DNA of 64,000 nt from Marinomonas profundi (GCF_020694005.1 NZ_CP073013.1:3110578-3174577); one strand, 5' to 3'. Positions 48,277-58,087 are shown, counted from the stretch's first letter. Translations and numbers: made by a program. Notes: generated by a model not told the origin, from the letters alone.

Positions 48277-50979
48277 ATGTTAGGAACTGTAATTAAAAAA
48301 ATTGTCGGCACAAAGAATGACCGAGAAGTTAAGCGATATAAAAAAATCGTTACACAGATAAATCAACTTGAAGAATCCTTCCACAAATTATCGGATGATG
48401 AGTTGTCTGGGAAGACTTGTGAATTTCGCGAACGTCTTGATAAAGGCGAATCCCTTGACGCTATTTTACCGGAAGCTTTTGCGGTAGTTCGTGAAGGCAG
48501 TCGTCGCGTGATGGGTATGCGCCATTTTGATGTTCAGCTCATTGGTGGCATGGTACTAAACGAAGGTAGAATCGCAGAAATGCGTACTGGTGAAGGTAAA
48601 ACGCTAGTCGCAACGCTGGCTGTATACCTCAATGCACTGTCTTCAAAAGGGGTGCACGTTGTTACGGTGAATGATTATCTCGCCAAACGTGATGCCAACT
48701 GGATGCGTCCTCTGTATGAATTTTTAGACATGAGTGTCGGGGTGGTTTTTTCTGGTCAGGATCGTGATGAGAAGAAAGCCGCTTATTTATGCGATATTAC
48801 GTATGGTACCAATAACGAGTTTGGTTTCGATTACCTTCGCGACAACATGGTTTTTCGCTTAGAAGATCGAGTGCAGCGCGATTTGAATTTCTCCGTTGTA
48901 GATGAAGTTGACTCTATTTTAATTGATGAGGCCAGAACACCACTGATTATTTCTGGTGCGGTTGAAGACAGTTCAGAGCAATACCGGAAAATCAACTTAT
49001 TAGCCCCTTTGTTGACGAAACAAGAGGAGAGCGAAGAGGGTGAGCCATCTGGACATTATATTTTTGATGAGTCGCAACGTAGTATTGAGTTGACGGAAGA
49101 AGGTCATTCTTTTGTTGAAAATTGGTTGGTAGAGCAAGGTATGCTAGGCGAAGGTGAAAGCCTTTATGCAGCGGCCAATCTTTCGTTACTGCACCATGTT
49201 CATGCCTGTTTAAAAGCGCACGTTATTTTCAAAAAGAACGTCGATTACGTTATTCAAGATGACCAGATCGTTATTGTTGACGAGCATACAGGTCGTACCA
49301 TGGTTGGGCGTCGTTGGTCTGAAGGCATTCATCAAGCGGTTGAAGCGAAGGAGGGGGTAACGATTCAAGCAGAAAGTCAAACGCTTGCCTCTACAACTTT
49401 CCAGAATTATTTTCGTTTGTATGAAAAGCTATCAGGTATGACAGGTACGGCTGATACAGAGGCATTTGAGTTTCAGCAAATTTACGGTCTCTCCGTTATT
49501 GTTATTCCTACAAACCGTCAGGTTCAGCGTAAAGACTTCAATGATTTGATTTATATGTCTACTGAAGACAAATTTGAAGCCATTGTGTTGGATATTGAAG
49601 AGATCGTTAATCAAGGTCGTCCTGTGTTGGTTGGTACGGCGTCAATTGAGTACTCTGAGCTGCTTTCTGAATATCTGCTTAAAAAGGGTATAAAACACAA
49701 TGTGTTGAATGCCAAGCAGCATGAGCGCGAAGCTGAAATTGTTGCTGATGCTGGTCGCCCTGGCGCGGTAACGATTGCGACTAATATGGCGGGTCGCGGT
49801 ACTGATATTGTATTGGGTGGTAACTTGCAGGTTGAGTTGGCTCAGTTAGGTGAGAATGCCAGTCAAGAGAGTATTGACGCATTGAAATCAGACTGGACGA
49901 CGCGTAACGAATCGGTTTTGGCGGCCGGTGGTTTGCATATTATAGGCACCGAGCGACATGAGTCTCGTCGTATCGATAACCAGTTGCGCGGCCGTGCCGG
50001 TCGTCAAGGGGACGTAGGTTCTTCACGCTTCTATTTATCGCTAGAAGATAATCTCATGCGCATTTTTATGTCTGATCGCATCAAAAAAATGATGTTGGCA
50101 CTTGGCATGGAAAAAGGTGAGGCTATCGAGCACAAAATGGTGTCAAATGCGATTGAAAAAGCTCAACGTAAAGTTGAGGGGCGTAACTTTGATATTCGTA
50201 AGCAGTTACTGGAATACGATGATGTCGCAAACGATCAGCGACAAGTTATTTATCAACAGCGCTTTGATATGATGATTTCGGACGATTTGTCTGACGCAAT
50301 TGTGGCAATGCGAGGAGATGTTGTCAAAGACCTGATCGATGAGTTTATTCCACCTCAAAGTATTTATGATATGTGGGATCTTGCCGGTCTTGAAGAAAAA
50401 ATTCGTAACGAATTTGGTTTGAGTCTTCCTATTGTTCAGTGGGTGGAAGACGATAAAAAGCTTTATGAAGAGCCGCTGCGTCAGAAAATACTAGACAGCT
50501 TCTTGGAAGATTATAAAGCGAAAGAAGAAGTGGCTGGTGCGCAGCCTTTCCGGTCGTTTGAAAAGCAGGTTCTTTTGCAGGTGCTGGATACGCTATGGAA
50601 GGAACACCTTCAAACCATGGATATGCTTAGACAAGGGATTCACTTGCGTGGCTATGCACAGAAAAACCCTAAACAGGAATACAAGCGTGAAGCGTTTGAA
50701 TTGTTTCAAGGCTTGTTGGAACAAATCAAATTTGAAGTTATTCAAATCATTACACGTGTAAAAGTGCAGTCTGCTGAAGAGGCTGAAAAGATAGAAGCTG
50801 CTCGTAAAAAGCAGGAAGAGAAAACGACAATGAATATGATTCATGACTCTTTGGATGCTTTATCTGACACTTCTGCAGAGGCTGACAGCTCTCAAGAGTT
50901 CCCTAAAGTGGGTCGAAATGAGCCTTGTCCATGTGGTTCAGGTAAAAAATACAAACAATGTCACGGTCGCCTTATTTAA
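48277..50979 (+). CDS. secA: Preprotein translocase ATPase SecA
   Basis: A 900-residue motor that drives proteins through SecYEG. The Walker A loop is [11 protein letters not shown], the DEAD-like motif is [16 protein letters not shown], and the second helicase half contains [14 protein letters not shown] and [16 protein letters not shown]. The C terminus carries the zinc finger [14 protein letters not shown] that binds SecB and phospholipid. The gap to lpxC holds only the terminator and no reading frame that could be secM. argJ follows after 15 bases. Confidence 0.98.
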   Translation: MLGTVIKKIVGTKNDREVKRYKKIVTQINQLEESFHKLSDDELSGKTCEFRERLDKGESLDAILPEAFAVVREGSRRVMGMRHFDVQLIGGMVLNEGRIAEMRTGEGKTLVATLAVYLNALSSKGVHVVTVNDYLAKRDANWMRPLYEFLDMSVGVVFSGQDRDEKKAAYLCDITYGTNNEFGFDYLRDNMVFRLEDRVQRDLNFSVVDEVDSILIDEARTPLIISGAVEDSSEQYRKINLLAPLLTKQEESEEGEPSGHYIFDESQRSIELTEEGHSFVENWLVEQGMLGEGESLYAAANLSLLHHVHACLKAHVIFKKNVDYVIQDDQIVIVDEHTGRTMVGRRWSEGIHQAVEAKEGVTIQAESQTLASTTFQNYFRLYEKLSGMTGTADTEAFEFQQIYGLSVIVIPTNRQVQRKDFNDLIYMSTEDKFEAIVLDIEEIVNQGRPVLVGTASIEYSELLSEYLLKKGIKHNVLNAKQHEREAEIVADAGRPGAVTIATNMAGRGTDIVLGGNLQVELAQLGENASQESIDALKSDWTTRNESVLAAGGLHIIGTERHESRRIDNQLRGRAGRQGDVGSSRFYLSLEDNLMRIFMSDRIKKMMLALGMEKGEAIEHKMVSNAIEKAQRKVEGRNFDIRKQLLEYDDVANDQRQVIYQQRFDMMISDDLSDAIVAMRGDVVKDLIDEFIPPQSIYDMWDLAGLEEKIRNEFGLSLPIVQWVEDDKKLYEEPLRQKILDSFLEDYKAKEEVAGAQPFRSFEKQVLLQVLDTLWKEHLQTMDMLRQGIHLRGYAQKNPKQEYKREAFELFQGLLEQIKFEVIQIITRVKVQSAEEAEKIEAARKKQEEKTTMNMIHDSLDALSDTSAEADSSQEFPKVGRNEPCPCGSGKKYKQCHGRLI

Positions 50980-50994
50980 TTGGAGAAAGTTTAA

Positions 50995-52215
50995 ATGGCA
51001 GTAGGGTTAGATGATTTTCCTCTTATCCCCGAAATAAAGGGGATTCGAATTGGTGTTGCTGAGGCGGGTATAAAAAGACCTAACAAAAAAGATGTGGTGA
51101 TTTTTGAGTTGTGTGAGGGCGCTTCTGTTGCCGGGGTTTTTACTCAAAATGCTTTTTGTGCTGCCCCTGTTCGAATTTGTCAGCGACATTTAGGGTTAGA
51201 AGGCAGTCGTTATCTGCTGATTAATACGGGTAATGCAAATGCTGGTACAGGAAAATCGGGTTTGGCTACAGCACTAAAAACGTGTGACGCCTTGGCGGCT
51301 CAGGTTGGTGTGAATGTTGAATCTATCTTGCCCTTTTCAACGGGTGTCATTGGTGAACCTCTGCCTGCTGATAAAATTATCGCGGCGATTCCTGCGGCGC
51401 TTGCTAATTTGTCGCCTGATAATTGGCATTCTGCTGGTGTAGGGATTATGACAACCGACACTCTGCCAAAAGGCTCTGTTCGGACGTTTGACTTTGATGG
51501 TCGTACTTATACGATCGCAGGGATTTCGAAGGGTGCTGGTATGATTCGCCCGAATATGGCAACCATGCTGGGCTATATCGGCAGCGACATTGCGATGGAT
51601 GTGAACCTTCTTCAAATTATATTGAAGAGTGTGGTGAATAAAAGTTTTAACCGCATTACAGTGGATAGCGATACTTCGACCAATGATTCTTGTATTGCTG
51701 TGGTAACGGGGATGGCTGGAAATACCAAGGTAACTTCTATCGAAGAGCCATTGGCTCAGGCTTTTATAGCGGCGTTTACCGAGGTTATGCAAGAGTTGGC
51801 GCATGCGATTGTCCGTGACGGAGAAGGCGCGACTAAGTTTGTGACCGTCGAAGTGGCGGGCGCAGCGAAGCAAAGTGATGCCACTAAAACGGCGTTTGAA
51901 ATTGCGCATTCTCCCTTGGTTAAGACGGCTTTGTTTGCTTCTGACCCAAATTGGGGGCGTATTTTGGCTGTTGTTGGTCGTGCGGGTGTAGAGAATTTAG
52001 ACGTTGATTGTGTTCAGTTGCATATTAATGGCTTTGAAATTGCTCGTGACGGTGGTCGTTCTCCAGATTATCGTGAAGAGCATGGCAAGCAAGCAATGGC
52101 GCCGGAAGAGATTCACATTATCGTTGATTTGGGAATGGGTGACGCCTCTGATGTTGTTTGGACAACAGACTTTTCTCATGAATATGTGACTATTAACGCT
52201 GAGTATCGTACCTAA
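50995..52215 (+). CDS. argJ: Bifunctional glutamate N-acetyltransferase / ornithine acetyltransferase
   Basis: A 406-residue enzyme recycling the acetyl group between acetylornithine and glutamate in arginine synthesis. It cleaves itself before Thr190 in NMATML, within KGAGMIRPNMATMLGYI. Other family blocks are TNAFCAAPV-like QNAFCAAPVRIC, NTGNANAGTG and DPNWGRI. GGAG precedes the ATG. It shares one base with the following mutT start codon. Confidence 0.97.
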   Translation: MAVGLDDFPLIPEIKGIRIGVAEAGIKRPNKKDVVIFELCEGASVAGVFTQNAFCAAPVRICQRHLGLEGSRYLLINTGNANAGTGKSGLATALKTCDALAAQVGVNVESILPFSTGVIGEPLPADKIIAAIPAALANLSPDNWHSAGVGIMTTDTLPKGSVRTFDFDGRTYTIAGISKGAGMIRPNMATMLGYIGSDIAMDVNLLQIILKSVVNKSFNRITVDSDTSTNDSCIAVVTGMAGNTKVTSIEEPLAQAFIAAFTEVMQELAHAIVRDGEGATKFVTVEVAGAAKQSDATKTAFEIAHSPLVKTALFASDPNWGRILAVVGRAGVENLDVDCVQLHINGFEIARDGGRSPDYREEHGKQAMAPEEIHIIVDLGMGDASDVVWTTDFSHEYVTINAEYRT

Positions 52216-52601
52216 TGTTGGTGAGGGTGGCTGCGGGTATTATTTTACGTGGTGATGCGGTTTTTATTGCACTAAGAAAGTCGGATCAGCATCAAGGTGG
52301 TTTGTGGGAGTTTCCTGGTGGTAAGTGTGAGCCTCTCGAGTCTGTCGAGGTTGCTTTGGCCAGGGAATTAAAAGAAGAGTGCGGTATCGCCATAACCGAG
52401 TACTCTTTATTTAAAATAATTGCTCACGACTACGGCGATAAGCAGGTTGAGCTGTATTTTTATAGAGTCGTCGGATTTGATGGTGACCCCTTAGGAAAAG
52501 AGGGACAGGAAGTTCGCTGGGTTACTGTTGAGGATTTGATGTCGTATGATTTTCCAGCGGCTAACAAGGTAATTGTTGAAGCGCTAATTGCCCAAGCTTA
52601 A
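52215..52601 (+). CDS. mutT: Nudix hydrolase, MutT type (8-oxo-dGTP diphosphatase)
   Basis: A 128-residue Nudix enzyme expected to clear 8-oxo-dGTP from the nucleotide pool. The Nudix box is complete: G-x5-E-x7-REL-x-EE-x-GI in GKCEPLE to RELKEECGI. Length and position next to secA and argJ match the Pseudomonas/E. coli MutT. The start overlaps the argJ stop by one base. Confidence 0.92.
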   Translation: MLVRVAAGIILRGDAVFIALRKSDQHQGGLWEFPGGKCEPLESVEVALARELKEECGIAITEYSLFKIIAHDYGDKQVELYFYRVVGFDGDPLGKEGQEVRWVTVEDLMSYDFPAANKVIVEALIAQA

Positions 52602-52644
52602 TGGGTTGTTGCTCAAGTCTAGCCGGTTATTGTTTGGTTAGTTT

Positions 52645-52681
52645 AAAAAAGAGCTTCGCTGAACGCTGAAGCTCTTTTTTT
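52645..52681. terminator. Bidirectional terminator between mutT and the double-receiver gene
   Basis: AAAAAAGAGCTTC and GAAGCTCTTTTTTT form the stem around ten bases; both strands end in T-runs, serving the convergent genes. Confidence 0.88.
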
Positions 52682-52685
52682 GTTT

Positions 52686-53483
52686 TTAATTTAGTATTTT
52701 GGCAAGCAGTGTTCTTACTACGCTAGGCTCAAAGGGCTTTCCGCAAATGGCGTCAACGCCTTCTTGGGCGATGTTTGATAATTGGCTGTCTTCCGAATTT
52801 GAGCTCACCATGAGGATGGGGATATGTGCTAATGCGGGGTCAAGACGAACGGCTTCTGTGAGCTCCCTCCCGTCCATTTCTGGCATATTGTAGTCTGTGA
52901 CGATTAGGTCAAATTCCATTTCATTAAGCAGTGTAATGGCTTGCTTGCCATTTTCTGCGAATTCTATCTCTCCTATTCCCATGGTATTGAGCGTTTTACT
53001 GATGTGTTTGCGGGCCATTAGGCTGTCATCGGTTACTAGGACGCGTAGGGTTTTGGGATCAAACATCTCTAAGTTGATCTCTTCCTCCACAATTAGGTCG
53101 AGGGTGGCGTGAATGGCGCGTTTAAGATCTTTTTGACTAAAGGGCTTAGGCAGTATGGCAAGGACACCAGATTGCCTTAGGTGTTCTAAGTGTTCTTTGT
53201 TGCGCTCACTGGAAATTAACATAAAACACTGGTTCTCAGTGGACTCATTGTTTCTGATGTTATCAATTAGATCGTTTGCACTGCCGTCAGGAAGGTACAT
53301 GGAGGAAATGACGAGGTCTGGTGGGAAGGCAGAGATGACGGCGACGGCTTCTTGTATGTTATTGGCGTATTCGATTTGTTTTATACCGGCTTCTTCCAGC
53401 GCTTTGGTAATGATCTTCTTTTGGGTGTCTGAGGGTTCCACAAGAAGAAAAGAAAGGTCGCTGATTGCTGCATAAGTACTCAT
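52686..53483 (-). CDS. Tandem receiver-domain protein with an N-terminal pseudo-receiver
   Basis: A 265-residue protein made only of two receiver domains (about 10-130 and 145-264) without an output domain. The second is complete: acidic pair D152-D153, phosphoacceptor D197 in VTDYNMPEMDG and K249. The first has Glu16-Pro17 where the acidic pair should be and Ser61 at the phosphoacceptor position (LVISSMYLPDG), with K113 kept, so it should not be phosphorylated. Such CheY-like tandem proteins may act by protein contact in motility or phosphorelay systems; no kinase is adjacent. It stands alone and no good ribosome site is visible. Confidence 0.88.
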   Translation of the reverse strand: MSTYAAISDLSFLLVEPSDTQKKIITKALEEAGIKQIEYANNIQEAVAVISAFPPDLVISSMYLPDGSANDLIDNIRNNESTENQCFMLISSERNKEHLEHLRQSGVLAILPKPFSQKDLKRAIHATLDLIVEEEINLEMFDPKTLRVLVTDDSLMARKHISKTLNTMGIGEIEFAENGKQAITLLNEMEFDLIVTDYNMPEMDGRELTEAVRLDPALAHIPILMVSSNSEDSQLSNIAQEGVDAICGKPFEPSVVRTLLAKILN

Positions 53484-53615
53484 ATGATGAAGCCGCCTAA
53501 TATATTGATGTTGATACCACTTTTGCTAAGACTATTTTATGGTTTGCTGGTTAATTCAATTATACTAAATAGGTTAACATGTTTTATCTAGTGAATTTGA
53601 TTGATAGGGGGTTTG

Positions 53616-53894
53616 ATGTCAACGGCAAGTGCGTGTCATATTTTGGTGAAAACAAAAGCGGAAGCGGAGTCTTTGAAGGAAAAATTGGATAAGGGCGCTG
53701 ATTTTTATAAATTGGCTAAGCAGTTTTCTAGCTGCCCATCAGGAAAAAAAGGGGGTGACCTTGGTGAGTTTCATAAAGGTGATATGGTGCCCGCATTTGA
53801 TAAAGTGGTTTTTGGTGGTCCCTTATTAAAAGTGCAGGGCCCTATTAAAACGCAATTTGGTTTTCATCTTATCAAAGTGTTATACCGTTCTTGA
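53616..53894 (+). CDS. ppiC: Parvulin-type peptidyl-prolyl isomerase (PpiC-like)
   Basis: A 92-residue single-domain parvulin that isomerises X-Pro bonds. [31 protein letters not shown] and [10 protein letters not shown] cover the whole domain. There is no signal peptide, so it is cytoplasmic like E. coli PpiC (93 residues). The ATG at 53616 follows TAGGGGG and gives the family start; 53601 would add five residues. Confidence 0.93.
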   Translation: MSTASACHILVKTKAEAESLKEKLDKGADFYKLAKQFSSCPSGKKGGDLGEFHKGDMVPAFDKVVFGGPLLKVQGPIKTQFGFHLIKVLYRS

Positions 53895-53919
53895 ATTGAT
53901 ACCAAAGGGGGGAGTTTCT

Positions 53920-54351
53920 ATGAGTAGTCCTGTTCAGCTTGATGTGTTTTATTTTGTTGCGCCTCAGCTTGTTAAGGCCGATCTTGCTTACCTTAAGGCG
54001 CAAGGGTTTGAGAGAATCATTAATAATCGTCCTGAAGCCGAGTCAGAAGATCAGCCTACTGGGGAAAGTCTTCGTATTGAGGCGGAAGCGTTAGGGCTTG
54101 AATATGTCAGTAACCCGATTGATCTATCTAAATTGTCTCAAGATGATGTTGATCTGCAAGGAAGGTTTCTAGAATCTGCTAAAAAAACCTTGGCTTTTTG
54201 CCGAACGGGTACGCGCTCTTCGGTGTTGTGGGTGTTGTTAGAGCAGGGTAAAGGGGGTGACTATAGTGAGTTGGTAGCGCAAGTTTCGGGGAAAGGTTTT
54301 GATCTTTCACGTTGCGCCCCTGCTATGGCACCTTTGGTAAATTATGGTTAG
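53920..54351 (+). CDS. DUF442 family protein (phosphatase/sulfurtransferase-like)
   Basis: A 143-residue protein of the DUF442 (beta-lactamase hydrolase-like, TIGR01244) family, with a dual-specificity phosphatase/rhodanese-type fold. The active loop is AFCRTGTRSSVLW, with Cys and Arg four residues apart; the early INNRPEAE block is also typical. Members are linked to phosphotyrosine or sulfide metabolism in other bacteria; here the substrate is open. The ATG at 53920 follows GGGGGGAG; an in-frame ATG at 53857 lies inside ppiC. It overlaps the XRE-cupin gene by eight bases. Confidence 0.8.
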   Translation: MSSPVQLDVFYFVAPQLVKADLAYLKAQGFERIINNRPEAESEDQPTGESLRIEAEALGLEYVSNPIDLSKLSQDDVDLQGRFLESAKKTLAFCRTGTRSSVLWVLLEQGKGGDYSELVAQVSGKGFDLSRCAPAMAPLVNYG

Positions 54352-54955
54352 TCGTCCGTCATTAGAAACAGCTACTGCGTCTGAGCCTGATAGCTTTGTT
54401 GAGCCTCTGGAGCTTGGTAAGCGAGTAAAAGAGATTCGTCTTGCAAAGGGGTGGACACTTGAAGAGGTGGGGAAAAGGACAGGTATTGCTCGTTCAACCT
54501 TATCCAAAATTGAAAACGATCAAGTTTCCCCCAGTTTTGCTATTGTCCAGAAGCTAATAAAAGGCTTAGAAATGGACTTGCCGCAACTCTTTGTTGAGGC
54601 GAGCGATTACTCAATTGCGGGCAGGCGAGACATTACTCGCAAAGGTAAAGGTGAGCCTCATCCGACAGCAACCTATGAGCATGAGTTGTTGAATTACTCC
54701 ATTTCTCGTAAAAAAATGGTGCCTTTTAAAACCACGGTGCGGGCAAGGTCTTTTGCTGAATTTAAAGAGTGGGTTCGCCACGATGGAGAAGAATTTTTGC
54801 TGGTCTTAGGCGGTAAAGTTAATTTTTTCTCTGAGCTCTATGAGCCAATTGAATTAAAAGAAGGTGACAGCGTGTATTATGATGCCACTATGGGCCATGC
54901 CGTTGTGTCAACTTCCGTCAGAGATGCCGAAATACTCTGGGTAGTTGCCCGTTGA
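54344..54955 (+). CDS. XRE-family regulator with C-terminal cupin
   Basis: A 203-residue regulator. An HTH_3 domain spans about 25-82 (LGKRVKEIRLAKGWTLEEVGKRTGIARSTLSKIE is the core) and a small cupin spans about 125-200 (EFLLVLGGKVNFFSELYEPIELKEGDSVYY is its barrel). Such proteins sense small molecules and control nearby metabolic genes. It overlaps the DUF442 gene by eight bases and precedes a class II DAHP synthase by 40 bases, so either could be its target. Confidence 0.87.
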   Translation: MVSRPSLETATASEPDSFVEPLELGKRVKEIRLAKGWTLEEVGKRTGIARSTLSKIENDQVSPSFAIVQKLIKGLEMDLPQLFVEASDYSIAGRRDITRKGKGEPHPTATYEHELLNYSISRKKMVPFKTTVRARSFAEFKEWVRHDGEEFLLVLGGKVNFFSELYEPIELKEGDSVYYDATMGHAVVSTSVRDAEILWVVAR

Positions 54956-54995
54956 TAAACATTAGAAAATGATTTGTAGAAGAAGGTTGTAGAGC

Positions 54996-56345
54996 GTGAT
55001 GAAACAGTGGGAATTAACAAGTTGGAGAGAAAAGACGGCATTGCAGCAGCCGGTTTATCCTAATGCTGAGCATCTGGCTCAAGTTGAAAGTACATTGGGG
55101 AAAATGCCTCCGCTTGTTTTTGCAGGCGAAGCTCGTCAGTTAAAAAAAGCCTTGGCGCAGGTGGCTAATGGGCAGTCGTTTTTATTACAAGGTGGGGATT
55201 GTGCAGAAAGTTTTGCAGAGTTTCATGCCAATAATATTCGCGATACCTTTAAGGTTATGCTGCAGATGGCGGTGGTATTGACCTACGCAGGCAAATGCCC
55301 TGTGGTAAAGGTGGGTCGTATGGCGGGGCAATTTGCTAAGCCAAGATCCGCTGGCTCAGAAGTGATTAATGGGGTGGAATTGCCAAGTTATCGTGGCGAC
55401 ATTATTAATGGTATTGATTTTACTGAGCAGGCTAGGATCCCGGATCCTGAGCGTTTGGTGCAGGTGTACAATCAAAGCGCGTCTACAATGAACCTGCTGC
55501 GAGCTTTTGCTCAAGGTGGTTTTGCGGATTTACATCAAGTGCATCAATGGAACTTGGATTTTTTAAGTGCTAGCCCGGCCGGAAGTCGCTACCAAGGTGT
55601 TGCTGATAAAATTGACGATGCTTTGCAGTTTATGGAGGCGTGCGGTATTGGTCCTGGTTTGGCCCAACTAAAAGAAACCGATTTTTATACTTCTCATGAG
55701 GCCTTGTTGTTGCCCTATGAACAAGCTTTAACTCGTAAAGATAGTTTGACGGGTGAATGGTATGACTGTTCAGCGCACATGTTGTGGATTGGGGATCGTA
55801 CTCGCCAATTAGACGGCGCTCACGTAGAGTTTTTGCGTGGTGTGCAAAACCCGATCGGAGTGAAAGCGGGCCCTACCATGGATCCTGAAGACCTTTTGCG
55901 ACTGTGTGATGTGTTGAACCCACATAACGAAGCGGGTCGTTTGAATATTATTGTGCGCATGGGGGCGGACAAAGTTGAAGAGGGCATGCCTAAGCTAATC
56001 CAAGCCATTCAGCGTGAAGGTAAGCAGGTTGTTTGGAGTAGTGATCCGATGCATGGTAATACCGTCAAAGCGTCTACGGGTTATAAAACTCGTCGGGTTG
56101 ATGATGTGCTAAGAGAAGTTCAGCAGTTCTTTCAAGTGCATAATGCCGAGGGGAGTTATGCTGGCGGTGTGCATTTTGAAATGACCGGTCAGAATGTTAC
56201 CGAATGCGTCGGTGGCGCTTTTGAGGTGACCGAGGCGGATTTGGCGGATCGATACCATACACATTGTGATCCGCGTTTAAATGCTGATCAATCATTAGAG
56301 TTGGCTTTTATGATTTCCGAGACGCTTAAAAAAGCCAGATCTTAG
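54996..56345 (+). CDS. 3-deoxy-7-phosphoheptulonate synthase, class II
   Basis: A 449-residue plant-type (class II) DAHP synthase, first step of the shikimate pathway, joining phosphoenolpyruvate and erythrose 4-phosphate. The metal and substrate residues are visible in [11 protein letters not shown] (Cys69), [38 protein letters not shown] and [15 protein letters not shown]. It is unrelated in sequence to AroF/G/H of E. coli. A terminator follows at 56363, and the XRE-cupin regulator lies just upstream. Confidence 0.95.
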   Translation: MMKQWELTSWREKTALQQPVYPNAEHLAQVESTLGKMPPLVFAGEARQLKKALAQVANGQSFLLQGGDCAESFAEFHANNIRDTFKVMLQMAVVLTYAGKCPVVKVGRMAGQFAKPRSAGSEVINGVELPSYRGDIINGIDFTEQARIPDPERLVQVYNQSASTMNLLRAFAQGGFADLHQVHQWNLDFLSASPAGSRYQGVADKIDDALQFMEACGIGPGLAQLKETDFYTSHEALLLPYEQALTRKDSLTGEWYDCSAHMLWIGDRTRQLDGAHVEFLRGVQNPIGVKAGPTMDPEDLLRLCDVLNPHNEAGRLNIIVRMGADKVEEGMPKLIQAIQREGKQVVWSSDPMHGNTVKASTGYKTRRVDDVLREVQQFFQVHNAEGSYAGGVHFEMTGQNVTECVGGAFEVTEADLADRYHTHCDPRLNADQSLELAFMISETLKKARS

Positions 56346-56362
56346 ATATTTTAAGTTAACAA

Positions 56363-56399
56363 AAAAAGCCCATTTTGATCGAATCAAAATGGGCTTTTT
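56363..56399. terminator. Bidirectional terminator after DAHP synthase
   Basis: GCCCATTTTGAT (56368-56379) and ATCAAAATGGGC (56383-56394) form a perfect 12-base stem with flanking A- and T-runs, between convergent genes. Confidence 0.92.
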
Positions 56400-56414
56400 A
56401 TTGGTCAATAAAAC

Positions 56415-57116
56415 TTAGCTTTTACGACGACGAAAGGTGGACGTGGCAGATTTCGACGTTACGTCTATCTTTGCCATAATTAACGCCATTTCTTCGGCTT
56501 CCGCTTGCTGTTGTGACTTGAGCTTTTCTTCACGCTCTTTTTTCGATACCTTTTCCGCTTCGTTTAGCATCTTCTGGATGCTTGCTTTGCTTTTGGTTCG
56601 AGTGGGCGCTTTTTTCTTTTCCGGTGTGCCTGTGGCCGCTGGAGTACCTAGTCGGTCTTCACCGATGAGTTCTCCAAAGAAGGATTTGGCTGTAGGGGCT
56701 TCTTCAAGTGTTTTTTTTGGAAGCTCTACGGTCTTTTTCGCCACAGTTTTTCTGGTTTTCTTTGGTTGCTCTGTCGTTGATACGCCATTGGCGTCAAACA
56801 GTGCTTTTTTGCCAAAGGTTGGATTGGCGGCTTTTTCGGCAGTCTGTGCGATTTTATAGCCGCGTAAACTTTCACCGTTATAGATAGAAATATAGTCTGT
56901 TTCTAGTTCGTATAACTCTTGTTTATCGCTGGTTTCAAATAGCTCTTCAACGGTAAACGCGGCAATGCCATTCTCCCTAATGTCATTGTATAGAGGGAAA
57001 TCAAGGCCTTCATTTGCAGCTTCAACATATTGTTCGAATCGTTGAAATCCACTATTGAATGATGTGCCAATGTAGTGCTTCCCGGAGATGTTATTTGTGA
57101 TTTTAAAAACGACCAA
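56415..57116 (-). CDS. GIY-YIG-like protein with degenerate GIY motif and lysine-rich tail
   Basis: A 233-residue protein starting at TTG (57114-57116), with GAGG eight bases upstream. Residues 1-90 resemble a GIY-YIG nuclease: FKITNNISGKHYIG keeps YIG (15-17), Arg26 fits the catalytic Arg, Glu72 in YELETDYISIYN the metal ligand and Asn80 the end motif. The first motif is VVF (2-4) instead of GIY, losing its Tyr. An in-frame stop five codons upstream shows nothing is missing. Residues 110-233 are Lys/Ala/Glu-rich, low in complexity and probably disordered or coiled. Activity is uncertain; the gene is single with no mobile element beside it. Confidence 0.7.
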   Translation of the reverse strand: MVVFKITNNISGKHYIGTSFNSGFQRFEQYVEAANEGLDFPLYNDIRENGIAAFTVEELFETSDKQELYELETDYISIYNGESLRGYKIAQTAEKAANPTFGKKALFDANGVSTTEQPKKTRKTVAKKTVELPKKTLEEAPTAKSFFGELIGEDRLGTPAATGTPEKKKAPTRTKSKASIQKMLNEAEKVSKKEREEKLKSQQQAEAEEMALIMAKIDVTSKSATSTFRRRKS

Positions 57117-57153
57117 AATCGTTGCCTCTTACGTAATATCTTTTTAGTAGCAC

Positions 57154-57199
57154 ATAAACCCCAATCGCCTAAGGTGACCCAAAGGCGATTGGGGTTTAT
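57154..57199. terminator. 17-base perfect hairpin downstream of the methyltransferase
   Basis: Arms 57154-57170 and 57183-57199 are exact reverse complements around a 12-base loop. It lies 12 bases past the end of the O-methyltransferase gene on the minus strand and 38 bases before the GIY-YIG start. Only TTTAT follows the stem, so it is either an atypical terminator or a transcript 3'-end protector. Confidence 0.6.
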
Positions 57200-57210
57200 A
57201 AGAAATAGGA

Positions 57211-57837
57211 TTAGTGTTTTACGACGATGTTAAGACCGTCACGAACATTCAAGTGAACATTCTCAACTCGTTCGTCTTGCGCAATTAAGCGGTTAACTTG
57301 GTTGACAGCCATGTCGCTGTTTTCTTTCGGGTCTAGAACTCTTCCTTGCCATAAGGAGTTATCGATGATGATAAGACCGCCTGATTTTACAAGTGGGATA
57401 ACCGCTTCATAATAATTCAGGTAGTTACGCTTATCGGCATCAATAAAGACAAAGTCAAATTCCCCTTCAAGGGATTCGATCGTATCTAAGGCAGGGCCAA
57501 AAATCGCTTGGATTTTCTTACCGTGCTCGCTACGATCAAAAAAAGACTGAGCGAATTCAATCGCTTTTGGGTTGGTTTCACAGCAAATAAGCTTACCGTC
57601 GCTTGGCATGCCTTCCGCAATTGAAAGGGCCGAGTAGCCAGTAAACATACCGATCTCAAGCGCACGTTTAGGTTGCGCAATTTTTGCCAGCAGCTTCAAG
57701 GTGCGGCCAATGGTTTTTCCTGATAACTTATTGGGATAACCCATGTCAGAATAGGTTTTTTCAACCAGTTCAATCAATAGGTCAGGTTCTGCTTGAGTGG
57801 TCTCAATGCAGTAGTCGTCAAGATTTGAGAGATCCAT
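57211..57837 (-). CDS. Class I SAM-dependent O-methyltransferase
   Basis: A 208-residue enzyme of the caffeoyl-CoA/catechol O-methyltransferase family (Methyltransf_3). The cofactor motif is ALEIGMFTGYSALSIAE, the metal/substrate region FDFVFIDADKRNYLNYYE, and IIIDNSLWQGRV follows. Substrates of bacterial members are mostly phenols or unknown. AGG lies seven bases before the ATG. It is divergent from thrS, with 250 bases between. Confidence 0.88.
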   Translation of the reverse strand: MDLSNLDDYCIETTQAEPDLLIELVEKTYSDMGYPNKLSGKTIGRTLKLLAKIAQPKRALEIGMFTGYSALSIAEGMPSDGKLICCETNPKAIEFAQSFFDRSEHGKKIQAIFGPALDTIESLEGEFDFVFIDADKRNYLNYYEAVIPLVKSGGLIIIDNSLWQGRVLDPKENSDMAVNQVNRLIAQDERVENVHLNVRDGLNIVVKH

Positions 57838-58087
57838 AGGGCCTTTTAATAAGCTTGTGACTGGTTAAGTCGGTGTGAAACGGATGCCAATTTTACTCCC
57901 CATTCTGAGAATGTCTATGGCTTAAACAGATAAAAAGAGCTTGATTTTTGTGGATGGCCGCTGTGTAGCGCTAAATACCAATATTTAAATTAGATTCGCA
58001 TGAATAATCGAAAAATGATAATTTATGCGCTGAAATTTACATGTGCTCTTTGGTATGGAGCACCACTGACTCCGATAGGGGAATAAA

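Noticed and set aside
51337-51909. 190-residue frame on the minus strand
   Set aside because: Antisense to argJ, rich in His, Arg and Asn as expected of a shadow frame.
58049-58078. GGAG/CTCC hairpin in the thrS leader as a tRNA-Thr mimic operator
   Set aside because: The stem is only four bases and the loop does not carry a threonine anticodon-like sequence; not enough to call an operator.
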